This document shows, piece by piece, positions 1-9,330 of a stretch of 64,000 bases of DNA. The stretch comes from Acidicapsa ligni (GTDB taxonomy: Bacteria > Acidobacteriota > Terriglobia > Terriglobales > Acidobacteriaceae). Below the pieces are notes generated by a model. That model did no database searches. It saw nothing but the letters and a program-made list of their open reading frames with translations, and was not told the DNA's origin. The first letter of the stretch is position 1. Every line of letters starts with the position of its first letter. The stretch lies in assembly GCF_025685655.1 (NCBI RefSeq), contig NZ_JAGSYG010000005.1, positions 186,001 to 250,000 of the forward strand, given 5' to 3'. A program made the position numbers and the translations under genes.

Positions 1-1623
1 CTGTTAGAGCCGCAGTCGAATCGCCAGAGACAGGTCAACTTCGTCGATACTTTCACTCAGACGCTCGGTCGACACACTTTGAAGTACGGCGTGGACTACA
101 GACGGCTGGTGTCTTCCGAAGAGCTCCCGTCACAGTGGGAGGTCGGGTTCTACTACGATGAGGCATCGGTTCTCTCCAACCAGGCCGGCGGCATCAATTT
201 CTACAATCAGACGATCAACATGAAGGCGGTTTACCCGAACACTTCGCTCTTTGTGCAGGACGAGTGGAAGGTGAATGATCGGCTAAGCCTGTCCTATGGC
301 CTGCGATGGGAACTGAACCCTGCGCCTCATGATGCAAATGGCAATACGCCTTATACCGTCAACCAGATTACCGACCTGTCGACAGTTACACTCGCCCCGA
401 AGGGAACGCCGCTTTGGCAGACGGTCCACACCAACTTCGCGCCTCGCCTGGGCGTAGCCTATCAGGTTCATCACGCTCCGGGAGCCGATACTATTCTGCG
501 CGCTGGCGCGGGCCTCTACTACGACACCGGCACCGAGCTTGCCGCGGACGGATACTATGGCGTCGGCACGACAGGTTTCAAATCATTCAACGGCGATGCC
601 TTTCCGCTCACGACACAACAGATCGCAACTGTCCCAACGCCAAGCGCGGCTCCTCCCTACAACGTTGCAGTCTGGGGGTTCGATCCACATCTGAAAACTC
701 CTTACACGGTGCAGTGGAACGTAGCTGTAGAACAACAACTCGGCGAACAGCAGACACTGAACATCAACTATGTGGCCTCGGCGTCGCGACGTCTGCTGAC
801 ACAGAACTTCTATAGCCCTGACCTGCTCGGCAATCCGAACTTCGTCTCCGGCAATGGGCTTTACCTTACGACGAATCGCGCTAGCTCGGACTACGAGTCA
901 CTTCAGGCTCGTTTTCAAAGGACCTTGGCCCACGGTTTTCAGGCGCTACTTTCCTACACATGGTCGCACTCACTGGATAACTCCAGCAGCAACTTCACCA
1001 TTTACGAACTTGAACGCGGACCGTCGGATTTCGACATCCGCAACAACTTCCAGGCGGCTCTCTCTTATGAGATCCCAGGCCACTATCAGAACGCTTGGAC
1101 TTCCTACGTACTGGGACACTGGGCCCTCGATGCTCGCATCTCGGCGCGCTCGGCCTTGCCTGTCGATATCATCTCCAGTACGACTATCGACAGCGACTCC
1201 GGCACCGGATTGAACTTCCATCCGGATCGCGTCACTGACCAACCGCTGTATATTCGCAACCCGCAGATCGCAACCGGACGACAGATCAACCCCACGGCTT
1301 TCGTCGAGAAGGACGATGCCAACGGCAATGTGATCGAGGGCAATGCAGGAAGGAATTCAGCACGGGGCTATGACGCGGTACAAGCCGACATGACCTTACG
1401 ACGTGACTTCCCCTTTACGGAACGGGTCGGACTACAGTTTCGAGCCGAGGCCTATAACCTCTTCAACCATCCCAGTTTCGGCTCCATCTACACCTCGCTT
1501 GCCAACGGATCGCTCTTTGGGCAGGCTTACACCACGGAAGACACTCAACTTGGCGGTCTGAGCAGCATCTATCAGGTCGGCGGGGCTCGTTCCATGCAGG
1601 TTTCGCTAAAACTGCACTTCTAA
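1..1623 (+). CDS. TonB-dependent receptor, Oar-like, C-terminal part (5' end outside window)
   Basis: The frame is open from the first base, so this is the last 540 residues of a longer outer-membrane receptor. It has the alternating aromatic and polar pattern of a TonB-dependent beta-barrel, with the typical segment LFVQDEWKVNDRLSLSYGLR near residue 80 of the fragment, many YxxxLQARFQR-type strands and a C terminus ending in Phe (SLKLHF), as outer-membrane barrels do. Acidobacteria carry many such receptors, with an N-terminal carboxypeptidase-like domain and a plug that would lie upstream. The substrate cannot be read from the sequence; carbohydrate or siderophore uptake are both possible. 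A PepSY membrane protein follows after 26 bp. Confidence 0.9.
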   Translation: MLEPQSNRQRQVNFVDTFTQTLGRHTLKYGVDYRRLVSSEELPSQWEVGFYYDEASVLSNQAGGINFYNQTINMKAVYPNTSLFVQDEWKVNDRLSLSYGLRWELNPAPHDANGNTPYTVNQITDLSTVTLAPKGTPLWQTVHTNFAPRLGVAYQVHHAPGADTILRAGAGLYYDTGTELAADGYYGVGTTGFKSFNGDAFPLTTQQIATVPTPSAAPPYNVAVWGFDPHLKTPYTVQWNVAVEQQLGEQQTLNINYVASASRRLLTQNFYSPDLLGNPNFVSGNGLYLTTNRASSDYESLQARFQRTLAHGFQALLSYTWSHSLDNSSSNFTIYELERGPSDFDIRNNFQAALSYEIPGHYQNAWTSYVLGHWALDARISARSALPVDIISSTTIDSDSGTGLNFHPDRVTDQPLYIRNPQIATGRQINPTAFVEKDDANGNVIEGNAGRNSARGYDAVQADMTLRRDFPFTERVGLQFRAEAYNLFNHPSFGSIYTSLANGSLFGQAYTTEDTQLGGLSSIYQVGGARSMQVSLKLHF

Positions 1624-1649
1624 CGAGAAAGAAAGCTGGCACACCACGA

Positions 1650-2828
1650 ATGGGATTTCTCGATAGACCGCAGCGGCTATGGTGGCGAATAGCGATGTTC
1701 CAGATTCATCTCTGGGTGGGCATCGCCTTGTGCCTCTACATACTGGTCATCGGAGTCACAGGTTCGATCCTCGTCTTCGAGAGCGAACTCGAACATGCAG
1801 CCTACCCGGGTTTATGGCGCGCATCAGAGCCATTGGCGGGGCAACCTGCGGTCGATCTCCCAGAGGTCGTCGAGACCGTGATGAAGACGTATCCAGGACA
1901 ACAGATCACTGCGGCCTATCTGCCTGACCGGGAAGGCAACAACTTCGAGGTCTTTGTCCATAAGGGCGAGAGGTTCCGATATGTGTTCATCGATGCGAAT
2001 ACCGGGCGGATCGCCGGGGATATCAATCCGGATCGGTCCTGGTTGATCTGGATCATCGATCTGCACTTTCGGCTGCTGGGGGGCAGGGTTGGCGAGATTC
2101 TGAATGGAATCGGCGCGGCCTTCCTTTTGCTTTTATGCGCTACTGGGGTCGTCATCTGGTGGGCCGGTCTCAAACACTGGACTCGCGGGCTCAAGGTTGA
2201 CCTCAGCAGAAGCTGGAGACGGATCAACTTCGATCTCCATGGCGCCGTGGGATTCTGGACGTTGTTGATTCTTTCGATGTGGGCTTTCACGGGCGTTTAC
2301 TTTGTCTGGCCGAAACCCATCGAGTCCTTCGTGAACCGGTTCTCTTCCGTGGCCTCTGCGAATCCGCCGAAGTTCATCGTTCCCCCAAGAGGCAATCAGC
2401 CCTGGGCGGATCTGCACGGGATGATTCTAAGCGCCCAACAGTCCTCACCCAACGCTAAGTTCGCCGGCGCATTCTTCCCAGGTAGTGACAAAAGCGCGTT
2501 GACTCTTTTGATGGCGCGCGCCGAAACACGCAATTTCACTCAGATGGATTACGTCTATTTCGATCCAGCCGCGGGGAGGCAGCTGGCTCTTTGGCATCGA
2601 GGGATCAACGATACCTGGGGTGGAAGATTTGTCTTCTGGCTGAGCCCGTTACATTTCGGATATGACTGGGGGCTTGCGATCAAAATCCTTTGGGCTGCTC
2701 TCGGCTGCGCGCTGCCTCTTCTATCGATCAGCGGAGTGCTCATGTATTGGAACAGATCTCTCGGCAAGAGGTGGACGCGCCTCAAAGCCCAGACGTCTCG
2801 GACGGAAAATAAGGTTGTACTGGACTGA
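1650..2828 (+). CDS. PepSY-associated TM helix protein (iron-uptake-type inner membrane protein)
   Basis: A 392-residue inner-membrane protein. Hydrophobic helices lie near residues 17-43, 150-172, 200-220 and 340-365, with a large periplasmic loop after helix 1. His20, His139 and His197 sit in or next to helices, as in the PepSY_TM family, whose members are often encoded next to siderophore or heme receptors and in some cases act as heme-containing reductases. The gene lies 26 bp behind a TonB-dependent receptor, so co-transcription and a role in handling an imported metal complex are likely; that role is inference. Start ATG at 1650 gives MGFLDRPQRL. No good Shine-Dalgarno sequence is seen close to it. 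Confidence 0.82.
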   Translation: MGFLDRPQRLWWRIAMFQIHLWVGIALCLYILVIGVTGSILVFESELEHAAYPGLWRASEPLAGQPAVDLPEVVETVMKTYPGQQITAAYLPDREGNNFEVFVHKGERFRYVFIDANTGRIAGDINPDRSWLIWIIDLHFRLLGGRVGEILNGIGAAFLLLLCATGVVIWWAGLKHWTRGLKVDLSRSWRRINFDLHGAVGFWTLLILSMWAFTGVYFVWPKPIESFVNRFSSVASANPPKFIVPPRGNQPWADLHGMILSAQQSSPNAKFAGAFFPGSDKSALTLLMARAETRNFTQMDYVYFDPAAGRQLALWHRGINDTWGGRFVFWLSPLHFGYDWGLAIKILWAALGCALPLLSISGVLMYWNRSLGKRWTRLKAQTSRTENKVVLD

Positions 2829-3102
2829 CTGTTACTGAAGCTTTGTTGACTTGGCTCTCAGCGCCTGTTGGGAGATTCGTAAGAAGGCATCTCTACGCTG
2901 ACATGCTTTCTGGGAAGCATCCTCTCTGAAATTTGAAAGCGAAATGCCTGATTGGACCTCAGGAGGGCTTCTGGGCCGGCAGGCGAAAACCGCAACTCGC
3001 AGACTCTAAAGCAGAAGGTTCGCTCCCGTAGGTAGTGGCCATTTCCTGTTCGTCACGACCTCCAGAGACGAGGGGGATGACCACTGAACCCCCGCCAGAA
3101 CG

Positions 3103-4161
3103 TTGCGGCTTTACAAGAAGCAGATCATTGGAAGCACAGGTAAGATTCGAAGTCGACGAGAGGCTGAAAAAGCTGTAGTAGCGCTTCGTGGTTTGATCAA
3201 TGTTGACGTTGGAAATCCTCAGACAATATGTGATCTCGATGCGCACTATAGAGTGCGTGAACTTACTCTAGAGAAAAAGGCTTTTGGGACAATCGACACT
3301 CATCGCCTTCTATTCAAGCGTTACATCGGGCCACGCTGGGGTCATCTTAGGCTTAGCGCCGTTCGAACCGTAGAAGTCGAGGAATGGTTATATTCTCTTC
3401 CATTGGCGCCAGCCTCAAAGGCGAAACTGAGAGGCCTTCTGTCTGTGCTCTACAACCATGCAATCCGCCATGAATGGTTTACCTTCAATCCAATCAGCCG
3501 AGTGAAAACATCACAAAAACGCCTCCGAGACAAAGACGTTCTCACTCCAGATGAATTTCAACAATTAGTACAACTACTCTCTGTGCGCGACCGGGCTATG
3601 GTTTTGCTTATTGGCAGCACCGGACTTCGCAGATCGGAGATGATCACTCTTACGTGGTCCGACATCAACGTCCGTACGATGGAGGTCAATGTTCTAAGGT
3701 CTTGTGTACGGAACCGGATTGGAAAGACGAAGACTGAGTCGTCTTGCCGGCCTGTCCCACTTCATCCTCTTGTACTCAACGCGCTGTTGGAATGGCGTGA
3801 GCAATCACCTTATCCGACCGAGTTGGACTTCCTTTTCCCTTCTGTTCAGCTTAAAGGAAGCAGGCCCCTCAGTCCTGACAGCATCCTCGAGAAGAGCATC
3901 CGACCTGCCCTTGCAAAGATCGGAGTCGTCGGAAAGCAGATTGGCTGGCACAGTTGCCGTCATTCTCTGGCGACGAATCTGAGGTTTCTTGGTGTGGACA
4001 TCAAGGTTGCTCAGGAATTGATTCGGCATTCCAGTTGCCGCGCAACGCTTGATGTTTACACCCGCGCGGTTGACCAACAAAAGCGCGAAGCGAGCCTGAA
4101 AATCATTGAATTGATGCTGTCGCTGGAGATTAAGAAATTTCAGCACCCTCGACGCAGTTGA
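3103..4161 (+). CDS. Tyrosine recombinase / integrase, N terminus apparently truncated
   Basis: A site-specific DNA recombinase of the phage integrase family, 352 residues from a TTG codon. The frame opens only at 3088, just after a TGA at 3085, and has no ATG near its beginning. A SAM-like core-binding domain lies at about residues 40-135. The catalytic domain is complete: Arg176 (GLRRSE), Lys208/210, His283 and Arg286 (HSCRH), His309 and nucleophile Tyr319 (LDVYTR). Relatives usually have some tens of extra N-terminal residues before the stretch matching KKQIIGSTGKIRSRREAEKA, so I read it as 5'-truncated or started from a weak codon. It ends 47 bp from the 3' end of a tRNA-Ala gene, the usual place for an integrase of a tRNA-targeting element. 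No cargo genes lie beside it. Confidence 0.8.
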   Translation: MRLYKKQIIGSTGKIRSRREAEKAVVALRGLINVDVGNPQTICDLDAHYRVRELTLEKKAFGTIDTHRLLFKRYIGPRWGHLRLSAVRTVEVEEWLYSLPLAPASKAKLRGLLSVLYNHAIRHEWFTFNPISRVKTSQKRLRDKDVLTPDEFQQLVQLLSVRDRAMVLLIGSTGLRRSEMITLTWSDINVRTMEVNVLRSCVRNRIGKTKTESSCRPVPLHPLVLNALLEWREQSPYPTELDFLFPSVQLKGSRPLSPDSILEKSIRPALAKIGVVGKQIGWHSCRHSLATNLRFLGVDIKVAQELIRHSSCRATLDVYTRAVDQQKREASLKIIELMLSLEIKKFQHPRRS

Positions 4162-4208
4162 AGGCGGCCAGTTAATGCCGGTAAGTACCTAGTATTGAAG
4201 GGGTTGTT

Positions 4209-4284
4209 TGGTGGACCTGATCGGGATCGAACCGATGACCTCTTCCATGCCATGGAAGCGCGCTCCCAGCTGCGCCACAGGCCC
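4209..4284 (-). tRNA. tRNA-Ala (anticodon GGC)
   Basis: Minus-strand cloverleaf of 76 nt including an encoded CCA. The acceptor arm GGGCCTG pairs with CAGGTCC through one G-U pair. The anticodon stem CTTCC/GGAAG holds the loop ATGGCAT, so the anticodon is GGC. The T arm contains GGTTCGATCCC. Its 3' end faces the integrase gene. Confidence 0.95.
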
Positions 4285-4309
4285 ACAAGTGCGGTGGGAC
4301 AACTTTTCT

Positions 4310-4338
4310 ATTCTCGCTGCTACGGAGCGATTCGTCAA
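4310..4338 (-). promoter_or_regulatory. Candidate sigma-70 promoter of tRNA-Ala
   Basis: On the minus strand a TTGACG box (4333-4338) lies 17 bp before GAGAAT (4310-4315), with the tRNA 5' end 26 bp further on. Spacing and the -35 box are good; the -10 box matches TATAAT at only four of six positions. Confidence 0.45.
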
Positions 4339-4489
4339 ACTTTGGTCGATTGGGCTTGAAAAAGACCAAAACCGGGAACATTTCAGTGGGGGTCCGGTGT
4401 CTAAAGAAGTAGATGCAGGCAGACTGCACGGAACGGGAATTTTTGACGGATCGGCACAGAGATGCCAAGTGACCGTCTGTTGAGATAAT

Positions 4490-5194
4490 GTGGAGGGCAC
4501 GGACTTGCAGGCGGACATCACCTTGGGAAATCTCGCCAGTGCGTTAACACTCCACACGGAGGAAGCAGCTCTGATCGCCGAATTACAGGCGGGGTCAGAG
4601 GAAGCCTTCTCGTGGCTCATCACCCGTTACCATCAACCCATCTACAGTTTGCTCGTTCGTACAGTTCGCGACCCCGCCGATGCTGCCGATCTCACTCAGG
4701 ATGTCTTCGTCAAGATTTTCCGGGGAATAGGCAGCTTTCACGGCGAGTCGGCATTGCGCACCTGGATCTACCGGATCGCGCTGCATGAGGGGCTGAATCA
4801 GCGTCGCTGGTGGAGTCGGCATAAGCAGCAGGAAGTCACAATCGAAATGGAAACCATCGATTGCGAAGACGGCGAGCCGACCCGGTTGAAAGAAATGCTG
4901 GTTGATCCAGGCGAATCTCCGTATGAAATGGCCTCGCACTCCCAGGTAAAAGAGCGAGTGGAAGCTGCTCTGCGGCAGGTGCCCGAGCCATTCCGAACTA
5001 CGCTGATCCTGAGAGATATTGAGGGTTTTGTCTACGAAGAAGTTGCGGCCATGCTTGGCGTCAACCTGGGTACCGTCAAGTCTCGCCTGGTACGAGGACG
5101 CGCCTGCCTGCGCCAACTGATGCTGGTCGATAACTCTCAACGTACGACTGCTGCCAGTGTTGCCCTGACACTGTACGAGGAGGAAGCGCGATGA
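4490..5194 (+). CDS. ECF RNA polymerase sigma factor (RpoE/SigW type)
   Basis: A 234-residue extracytoplasmic-function sigma factor that directs RNA polymerase to envelope-stress or similar promoters. Region 2 spans about residues 30-110, including the conserved DAADLTQDVFVKIFRG stretch and the -10-recognition part FHGESALRTWIYRIA. Region 4 spans about 155-212 with the helix-turn-helix EEVAAMLGVNLGTVKSRL. The best start is the GTG at 4490; an ATG at 4488 is out of frame. Its last four bases overlap the start of the next gene, a membrane anti-sigma factor, which makes translational coupling and one regulon module very likely. The upstream 205 bp hold the tRNA-Ala promoter on the other strand. 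Confidence 0.93.
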   Translation: MEGTDLQADITLGNLASALTLHTEEAALIAELQAGSEEAFSWLITRYHQPIYSLLVRTVRDPADAADLTQDVFVKIFRGIGSFHGESALRTWIYRIALHEGLNQRRWWSRHKQQEVTIEMETIDCEDGEPTRLKEMLVDPGESPYEMASHSQVKERVEAALRQVPEPFRTTLILRDIEGFVYEEVAAMLGVNLGTVKSRLVRGRACLRQLMLVDNSQRTTAASVALTLYEEEAR

Positions 5195-5913
5195 GTCCCT
5201 ATGCAACGCCTGGCTGCTCGCACGTAAGGGCAATGTTTGCGGATTATCTCGACGGCAGACTCACCGGCCTCGAAATGCAGATCATTTCCACCCATCTCAA
5301 AAGCTGCAGTGAGTGTGATGCCCGGTTCAGCGCGGAGCAGGGAATTGTGCATGCTCTTTCGTCATTGGGACCGGTCTCTGGCAAAGATAAAGAGCCAGGC
5401 AACATGCCGCTGCGAATTCGGGTAGCCATCTCCCAGGAGCGTGCCCGGCGCCACCGCAACACGTTGGCAAATACCATTGCGCGCTGGGATCTGGCGTGGC
5501 GGAATACTGTTGGACCTTTTCTGCTGCAACTCTCTGCAGGTTTCGCGAGTGCCGTTTTGTTGCTGGGAATGGTGACCGTGCTGGTGGGCATGTTTGCTCA
5601 TCCGGAGCACGCGGCGGCGCAGGATGAACCCCTGGGCATGGCTACCGCTCCGCGCCTGCTGTACAGCTCCGGGCCATCTGCGGATGTAGATCAGATCGGC
5701 ACAGTAAACGGCCCCGTCGTCGTTGAAGCCTATGTCAATGGCTCCGGCCGCGTATATGACTACCGCATTGTCACCGGTCCGAATGATCCACAGACCCGTT
5801 CGCAGGTGGAAGACATGTTGCTGTTCAGCGTTTTTGAGCCGGCCCGATTCTTTGGGCAGCCGGTACGCGGACTAGCCGTGCTCTCCTTTTCCGGAGTCTC
5901 GGTTCACGGCTAG
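5191..5913 (+). CDS. Anti-sigma factor: zinc-finger (HC2) domain, one TM helix, TonB-C-like periplasmic domain
   Basis: A 240-residue single-pass inner-membrane protein. The cytoplasmic N terminus carries the ZAS zinc-finger pattern, His35-x3-Cys39-x2-Cys42 with Cys9/His11 nearby, that holds ECF sigma factors inactive. A transmembrane helix lies at about 107-135. The periplasmic part, about 175-235, contains VEAYVNGSGRVYDYRIVTGP and ends with a strand; this resembles the C-terminal domain of TonB-type energy transducers rather than a usual anti-sigma sensor domain. It overlaps the sigma gene by ATGA (5191-5194). The partner assignment is strong from context; the sensing role of the TonB-like domain is inference. 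Confidence 0.87.
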   Translation: MSPYATPGCSHVRAMFADYLDGRLTGLEMQIISTHLKSCSECDARFSAEQGIVHALSSLGPVSGKDKEPGNMPLRIRVAISQERARRHRNTLANTIARWDLAWRNTVGPFLLQLSAGFASAVLLLGMVTVLVGMFAHPEHAAAQDEPLGMATAPRLLYSSGPSADVDQIGTVNGPVVVEAYVNGSGRVYDYRIVTGPNDPQTRSQVEDMLLFSVFEPARFFGQPVRGLAVLSFSGVSVHG

Positions 5914-5949
5914 ATCGACAGCTTCTTTCCCGGAATTAGTTAACGGGAA

Positions 5950-8004
5950 TCAGTTAACGGGCGATTGCCGCATACTCCAATTCCATTCCTCGCGGGAACG
6001 CTCAAGCAACCTGTCGCTATCTTCTGCCAGGATGTATCGCTCGCGAACTAACTCCGCCAGGGATGTTTTAAATCTGCCCCGGTACTCGTCATAACTCTTG
6101 TAGCGATCCTCAATCGGTTTGCGCGAATCCTGTTGCCTTGCCGCCTCGTTTGCATTCCGGGGTAACGGAAGAAACGATCCCAGAAAAGCTGTGCGCGCGC
6201 CAGGTGCTCCAGTGGCCGCTGAGCGCAGGTTCCATCCGGTATAGGTCGCCAACGGAGCGACAATCTCCGGCAGCCGGATGCCGCCAAGATCGTTGCCATC
6301 CGCATCTACCCGCGGCACCAGTGCAGCATAGGCAGCGACCACCCTGGGGGGCTGCTTGCTGAGAATCCCCTGCCGCCATGCCGGCCCGAAATCGAGATCC
6401 CATCCCTGGCTGTTGCTATCCGGAACACGGACGCCCGGAATCGCAGGAAAAGCCAGCTTTGCGATCGGCACCAGAGTCCCATCCGCAATCTTCGGATAAC
6501 GGCTCTCTGGAGGCATCGTTCCCGACCTCACCCATGCATCCATATTGGCGATCATCGCCCGCCAGAACCACCGAATCGGCAGCGGCGTAGGCATCTGCTG
6601 TGCCGAGGGAGCTCCGTTTGGTTCCTTCGGAATCTGTGGCGGAAACGGCACCGAAAAGTGTTGCAACCCCGAGTAAAAGTAGATGCGCACATTCGGGCTT
6701 ATTGCAACATCCGCTTTCCCGTCCGCCGTCGTATGAATCAGCGAAGCAGCCCGCCCCCAATACTCATACGAAGTGTGCGAAAAGAAAATCTTCGGCACGA
6801 CATGTTCTGCAGTAGCAGCGTCCAGCAGGCCCAGCTTTGCTTGTGTTGGATGATCCGGATCGTTCTCCGGCAGATCGGTGAAAGGGAAGATATCCGTCGG
6901 CCAATCGATCGAAGACATCGGCTGCGCATCACGCGAAGGCTGGGCAAAGCGATAGTTGAAACTCCCACGCCCACCGCCACCGACATGCGCCAGCACCCCA
7001 TCCAGAGCCATCTGGCCGGATTCGTCAGCGTTAAATCCCTCGTACAGAAAATCGCGCAGAAAGCGTCCGCACTGCGAAATCCCCTCCGCGTACACGTACT
7101 TTATCGGCTCGATAGCATCCGGCGAATGCTTCATCCACGCAACAAAATCTCGCACTGCCGCAAAGCCCAGCCCAGCCACCACCGGATCTTTCACGACATA
7201 CACCAGTTCATAAATCTTTCCCGCCTGAAAGCCGCCATCGAAATGTACAAATCGGTCGCTCGCCTCAAGTCGTCCATTCTGTCCATTGACCGAATGCTGA
7301 AAGCTCCACTGCGTACGCGGAATGACCGTACGCGGCCCATGCGGAGTATCGCGAACGGTCAGCACATTGCTGTCGTCAGCGGGCCTGGCCACGGGATATT
7401 CAGTCCCTCCGAGTCGAGCACCCATGACATGCCCCAGCGGCCAATCCGTTGCTTTCTGCGTAGGAGTAAAGTCATCCCGCAGCAGTCCAAAAATAGACTT
7501 CCCACCCTTTTCGTAAGCTATCGGTGCGTGGAGCTGCAATCCGTCCGCTACATCCCACTGCCATCCGAGCGCAGCCACCGTATAGCCCTGCTTGAGCAGC
7601 CATCCATCGCCAAGCTCTTCATCATTGGCAGGGTTCGCTTTGCCTCCATCCACCAGCGAAAGAATGCCTTTGCCGCCGCGATTCGGTATCTCCAGCAGCA
7701 TTGCACCGTTGCCTTTGCCTGCCGGTCGCAGTAAAAAGAGATCGGACGAAAATTCCACCTCGCCGCCGTCATTCCGCGGCGCTTTATCCAGATCGACAAT
7801 GCCGCGATTCGGAGTGCTCGCCGGCAGTACCGCGAAGTGAACGCGGGCCACGATCTTCTCGTAAGCTCCTGCACCCACAGGACCGGAATTACCGTTCAGC
7901 ATAGTCCGGGAAAGAATCTCTACACTGACCACGCGAGCCTGGGCAATCGAGGAGAGAAGTCCCAACAGTAAGCAGAGGAAGGTAAGCCTGCGCAGAGTCG
8001 TCAT
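5950..8004 (-). CDS. Secreted alpha/beta hydrolase-domain protein (Abhydrolase_10 type)
   Basis: A 684-residue exported protein. The chosen ATG at 8004 gives MTTLRRLTFLCLLLGLLSSI followed by AQA, a clean signal peptide and cleavage site; an ATG at 8052 would add 16 non-signal residues and touch the divergent peptidase gene. The nucleophile elbow GISQCGRFLR has Ser310, matching the GxSQxGR form typical of the large secreted alpha/beta hydrolase family common in acidobacteria and proteobacteria. The substrate is unknown; ester or amide hydrolysis in the periplasm is the reasonable expectation. It converges on the anti-sigma gene with a 36-bp gap and diverges from the M24 peptidase. Confidence 0.78.
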   Translation of the reverse strand: MTTLRRLTFLCLLLGLLSSIAQARVVSVEILSRTMLNGNSGPVGAGAYEKIVARVHFAVLPASTPNRGIVDLDKAPRNDGGEVEFSSDLFLLRPAGKGNGAMLLEIPNRGGKGILSLVDGGKANPANDEELGDGWLLKQGYTVAALGWQWDVADGLQLHAPIAYEKGGKSIFGLLRDDFTPTQKATDWPLGHVMGARLGGTEYPVARPADDSNVLTVRDTPHGPRTVIPRTQWSFQHSVNGQNGRLEASDRFVHFDGGFQAGKIYELVYVVKDPVVAGLGFAAVRDFVAWMKHSPDAIEPIKYVYAEGISQCGRFLRDFLYEGFNADESGQMALDGVLAHVGGGGRGSFNYRFAQPSRDAQPMSSIDWPTDIFPFTDLPENDPDHPTQAKLGLLDAATAEHVVPKIFFSHTSYEYWGRAASLIHTTADGKADVAISPNVRIYFYSGLQHFSVPFPPQIPKEPNGAPSAQQMPTPLPIRWFWRAMIANMDAWVRSGTMPPESRYPKIADGTLVPIAKLAFPAIPGVRVPDSNSQGWDLDFGPAWRQGILSKQPPRVVAAYAALVPRVDADGNDLGGIRLPEIVAPLATYTGWNLRSAATGAPGARTAFLGSFLPLPRNANEAARQQDSRKPIEDRYKSYDEYRGRFKTSLAELVRERYILAEDSDRLLERSREEWNWSMRQSPVN

Positions 8005-8052
8005 CGTGCCCGAAGTATACGGAACGCGTCGCAGGTTACAGTAGAAAAACAT

Positions 8053-9330
8053 ATGTTCACCCGTCGCCGCTTCTTTGCAACCTCTACAGTCGTAGCCTCG
8101 CTGCCCGTCCTTTTGCCGAGAGCCGCGCGGGCCGAAGTCTCAACTCTGCCGCCCGCACTGGCAGCGCTGAAGAGCCGCAAATCCGAAGCCCAGCCCATCT
8201 CGTCAGCAGAACGGGAACATCGCTTCGAGCGCGCGCAGCAGCTCATGCGCAAACAGCAGATCGATGCCATTGCGCTCATCGGCGGCACCTCTCTGGTCTA
8301 CTTCACCGGCATTCGCTGGTGGAACAGTGAGCGTCTCTTCGTCTGCATCCTGCCGCAGAAAGGTGCGCCATTCTATGTCTGCCCCGCCTTTGAAGAAGAG
8401 CGTGCCCGCGAACAAATGCGCAAAACTCCGGCGGGAAAGGATTCCCACATCTACACCTGGCAGGAAGATGAAGACCCCTACGCCCTGATCGCGAAAGGCT
8501 TGCAAGATCTCGGCCTGTCATCCGGCAAATTAGGCATCGAAGAACGCGTAACCTTCGTCTTCTCCGACGGCATTCACAAAGCGCTTCCCGCCTTTGAAAC
8601 CGTCAGCGCCACGCCCATTACCGCTGGATGCCGCGCCGTGAAAAGCGCCGCCGAACTCAAGCTGATGCAACTTGCCAACGACGTAACACTCTCGGTCTAC
8701 GAAGCAGCCTGGAAGTCGATTCATCCCGGCGTCACCAACCGCCAGGTCAGCGAATGGATCGGCGCGGCCTACGACCTTGTTGGATTTCCCGGCGATGCAA
8801 GCTGCCAGGTGGACGAGTACTCCGCGCTGCCGCATGGCTCTATCGAGCCGCAGACCATCCGGGAAGGCAGTCTGGTGCTCATCGATGACGGCTGCGTCGT
8901 AGAAGGCTACGAATCGGACATCAGCCGCAGCTTCGTCATCGGCAAGCCGACATCCCGCATGAATCAGGTGTTTGAAATCGTTCATCGTGCGCAGGCCGCC
9001 GCGCTGGCAGCGGCAAAACCCGGCGTTCCATGTGGATCAGTAGACGCAGCCGCGCGCAAGGTCATCGACGATGCAGGGTTCGGACCCGGATACGCGCATT
9101 TCAGCCATCGTCTCGGTCACGGCATCGGTATGGATGGCCACGAGTGGCCCTACCTCGTAAAAGGCAACACGCAGTTGCTGGAGGCAGGCATGACCTTTTC
9201 CGACGAACCCGGAATTTACCTCCGCAACGAGTTCGGTATCCGCCTCGAAGACGATATGCAGATCACCGCCGACGGCGCGCAGCTATTCACCCCGCAAAGT
9301 TATTCGCTGGAAAAGCCGTTCGCGAGATGA
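8053..9330 (+). CDS. M24 family metallopeptidase (Xaa-Pro aminopeptidase-like), Tat-exported
   Basis: A 425-residue enzyme starting MFTRRRFFATSTVVASLPVL, a twin-arginine signal with cleavage near residue 28 (ARA). It has an N-terminal creatinase-like domain (about 50-190) and a pita-bread metallopeptidase domain (about 200-415). All five metal ligands are visible: Asp278 (IDDGC), Asp289 (ESDISRS), His356 (LGHGIG), Glu385 (SDEPG) and Glu399 (RLEDD). Such enzymes remove N-terminal residues preceding proline from peptides; Tat export places this one in the periplasm with its metal already loaded. The start codon directly abuts the divergent hydrolase's alternative start. Confidence 0.9.
   Translation: MFTRRRFFATSTVVASLPVLLPRAARAEVSTLPPALAALKSRKSEAQPISSAEREHRFERAQQLMRKQQIDAIALIGGTSLVYFTGIRWWNSERLFVCILPQKGAPFYVCPAFEEERAREQMRKTPAGKDSHIYTWQEDEDPYALIAKGLQDLGLSSGKLGIEERVTFVFSDGIHKALPAFETVSATPITAGCRAVKSAAELKLMQLANDVTLSVYEAAWKSIHPGVTNRQVSEWIGAAYDLVGFPGDASCQVDEYSALPHGSIEPQTIREGSLVLIDDGCVVEGYESDISRSFVIGKPTSRMNQVFEIVHRAQAAALAAAKPGVPCGSVDAAARKVIDDAGFGPGYAHFSHRLGHGIGMDGHEWPYLVKGNTQLLEAGMTFSDEPGIYLRNEFGIRLEDDMQITADGAQLFTPQSYSLEKPFAR

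Noticed and set aside
2829..3102. Missing N-terminal part of the integrase in another frame
   Set aside because: I translated the stretch in the plus frames and found stops and no convincing match to the expected basic N-terminal domain.
6658..7734. 358-residue open frame on the plus strand
   Set aside because: It lies wholly inside the secreted hydrolase gene on the other strand and has Arg/Ser/His-rich, non-protein-like composition.
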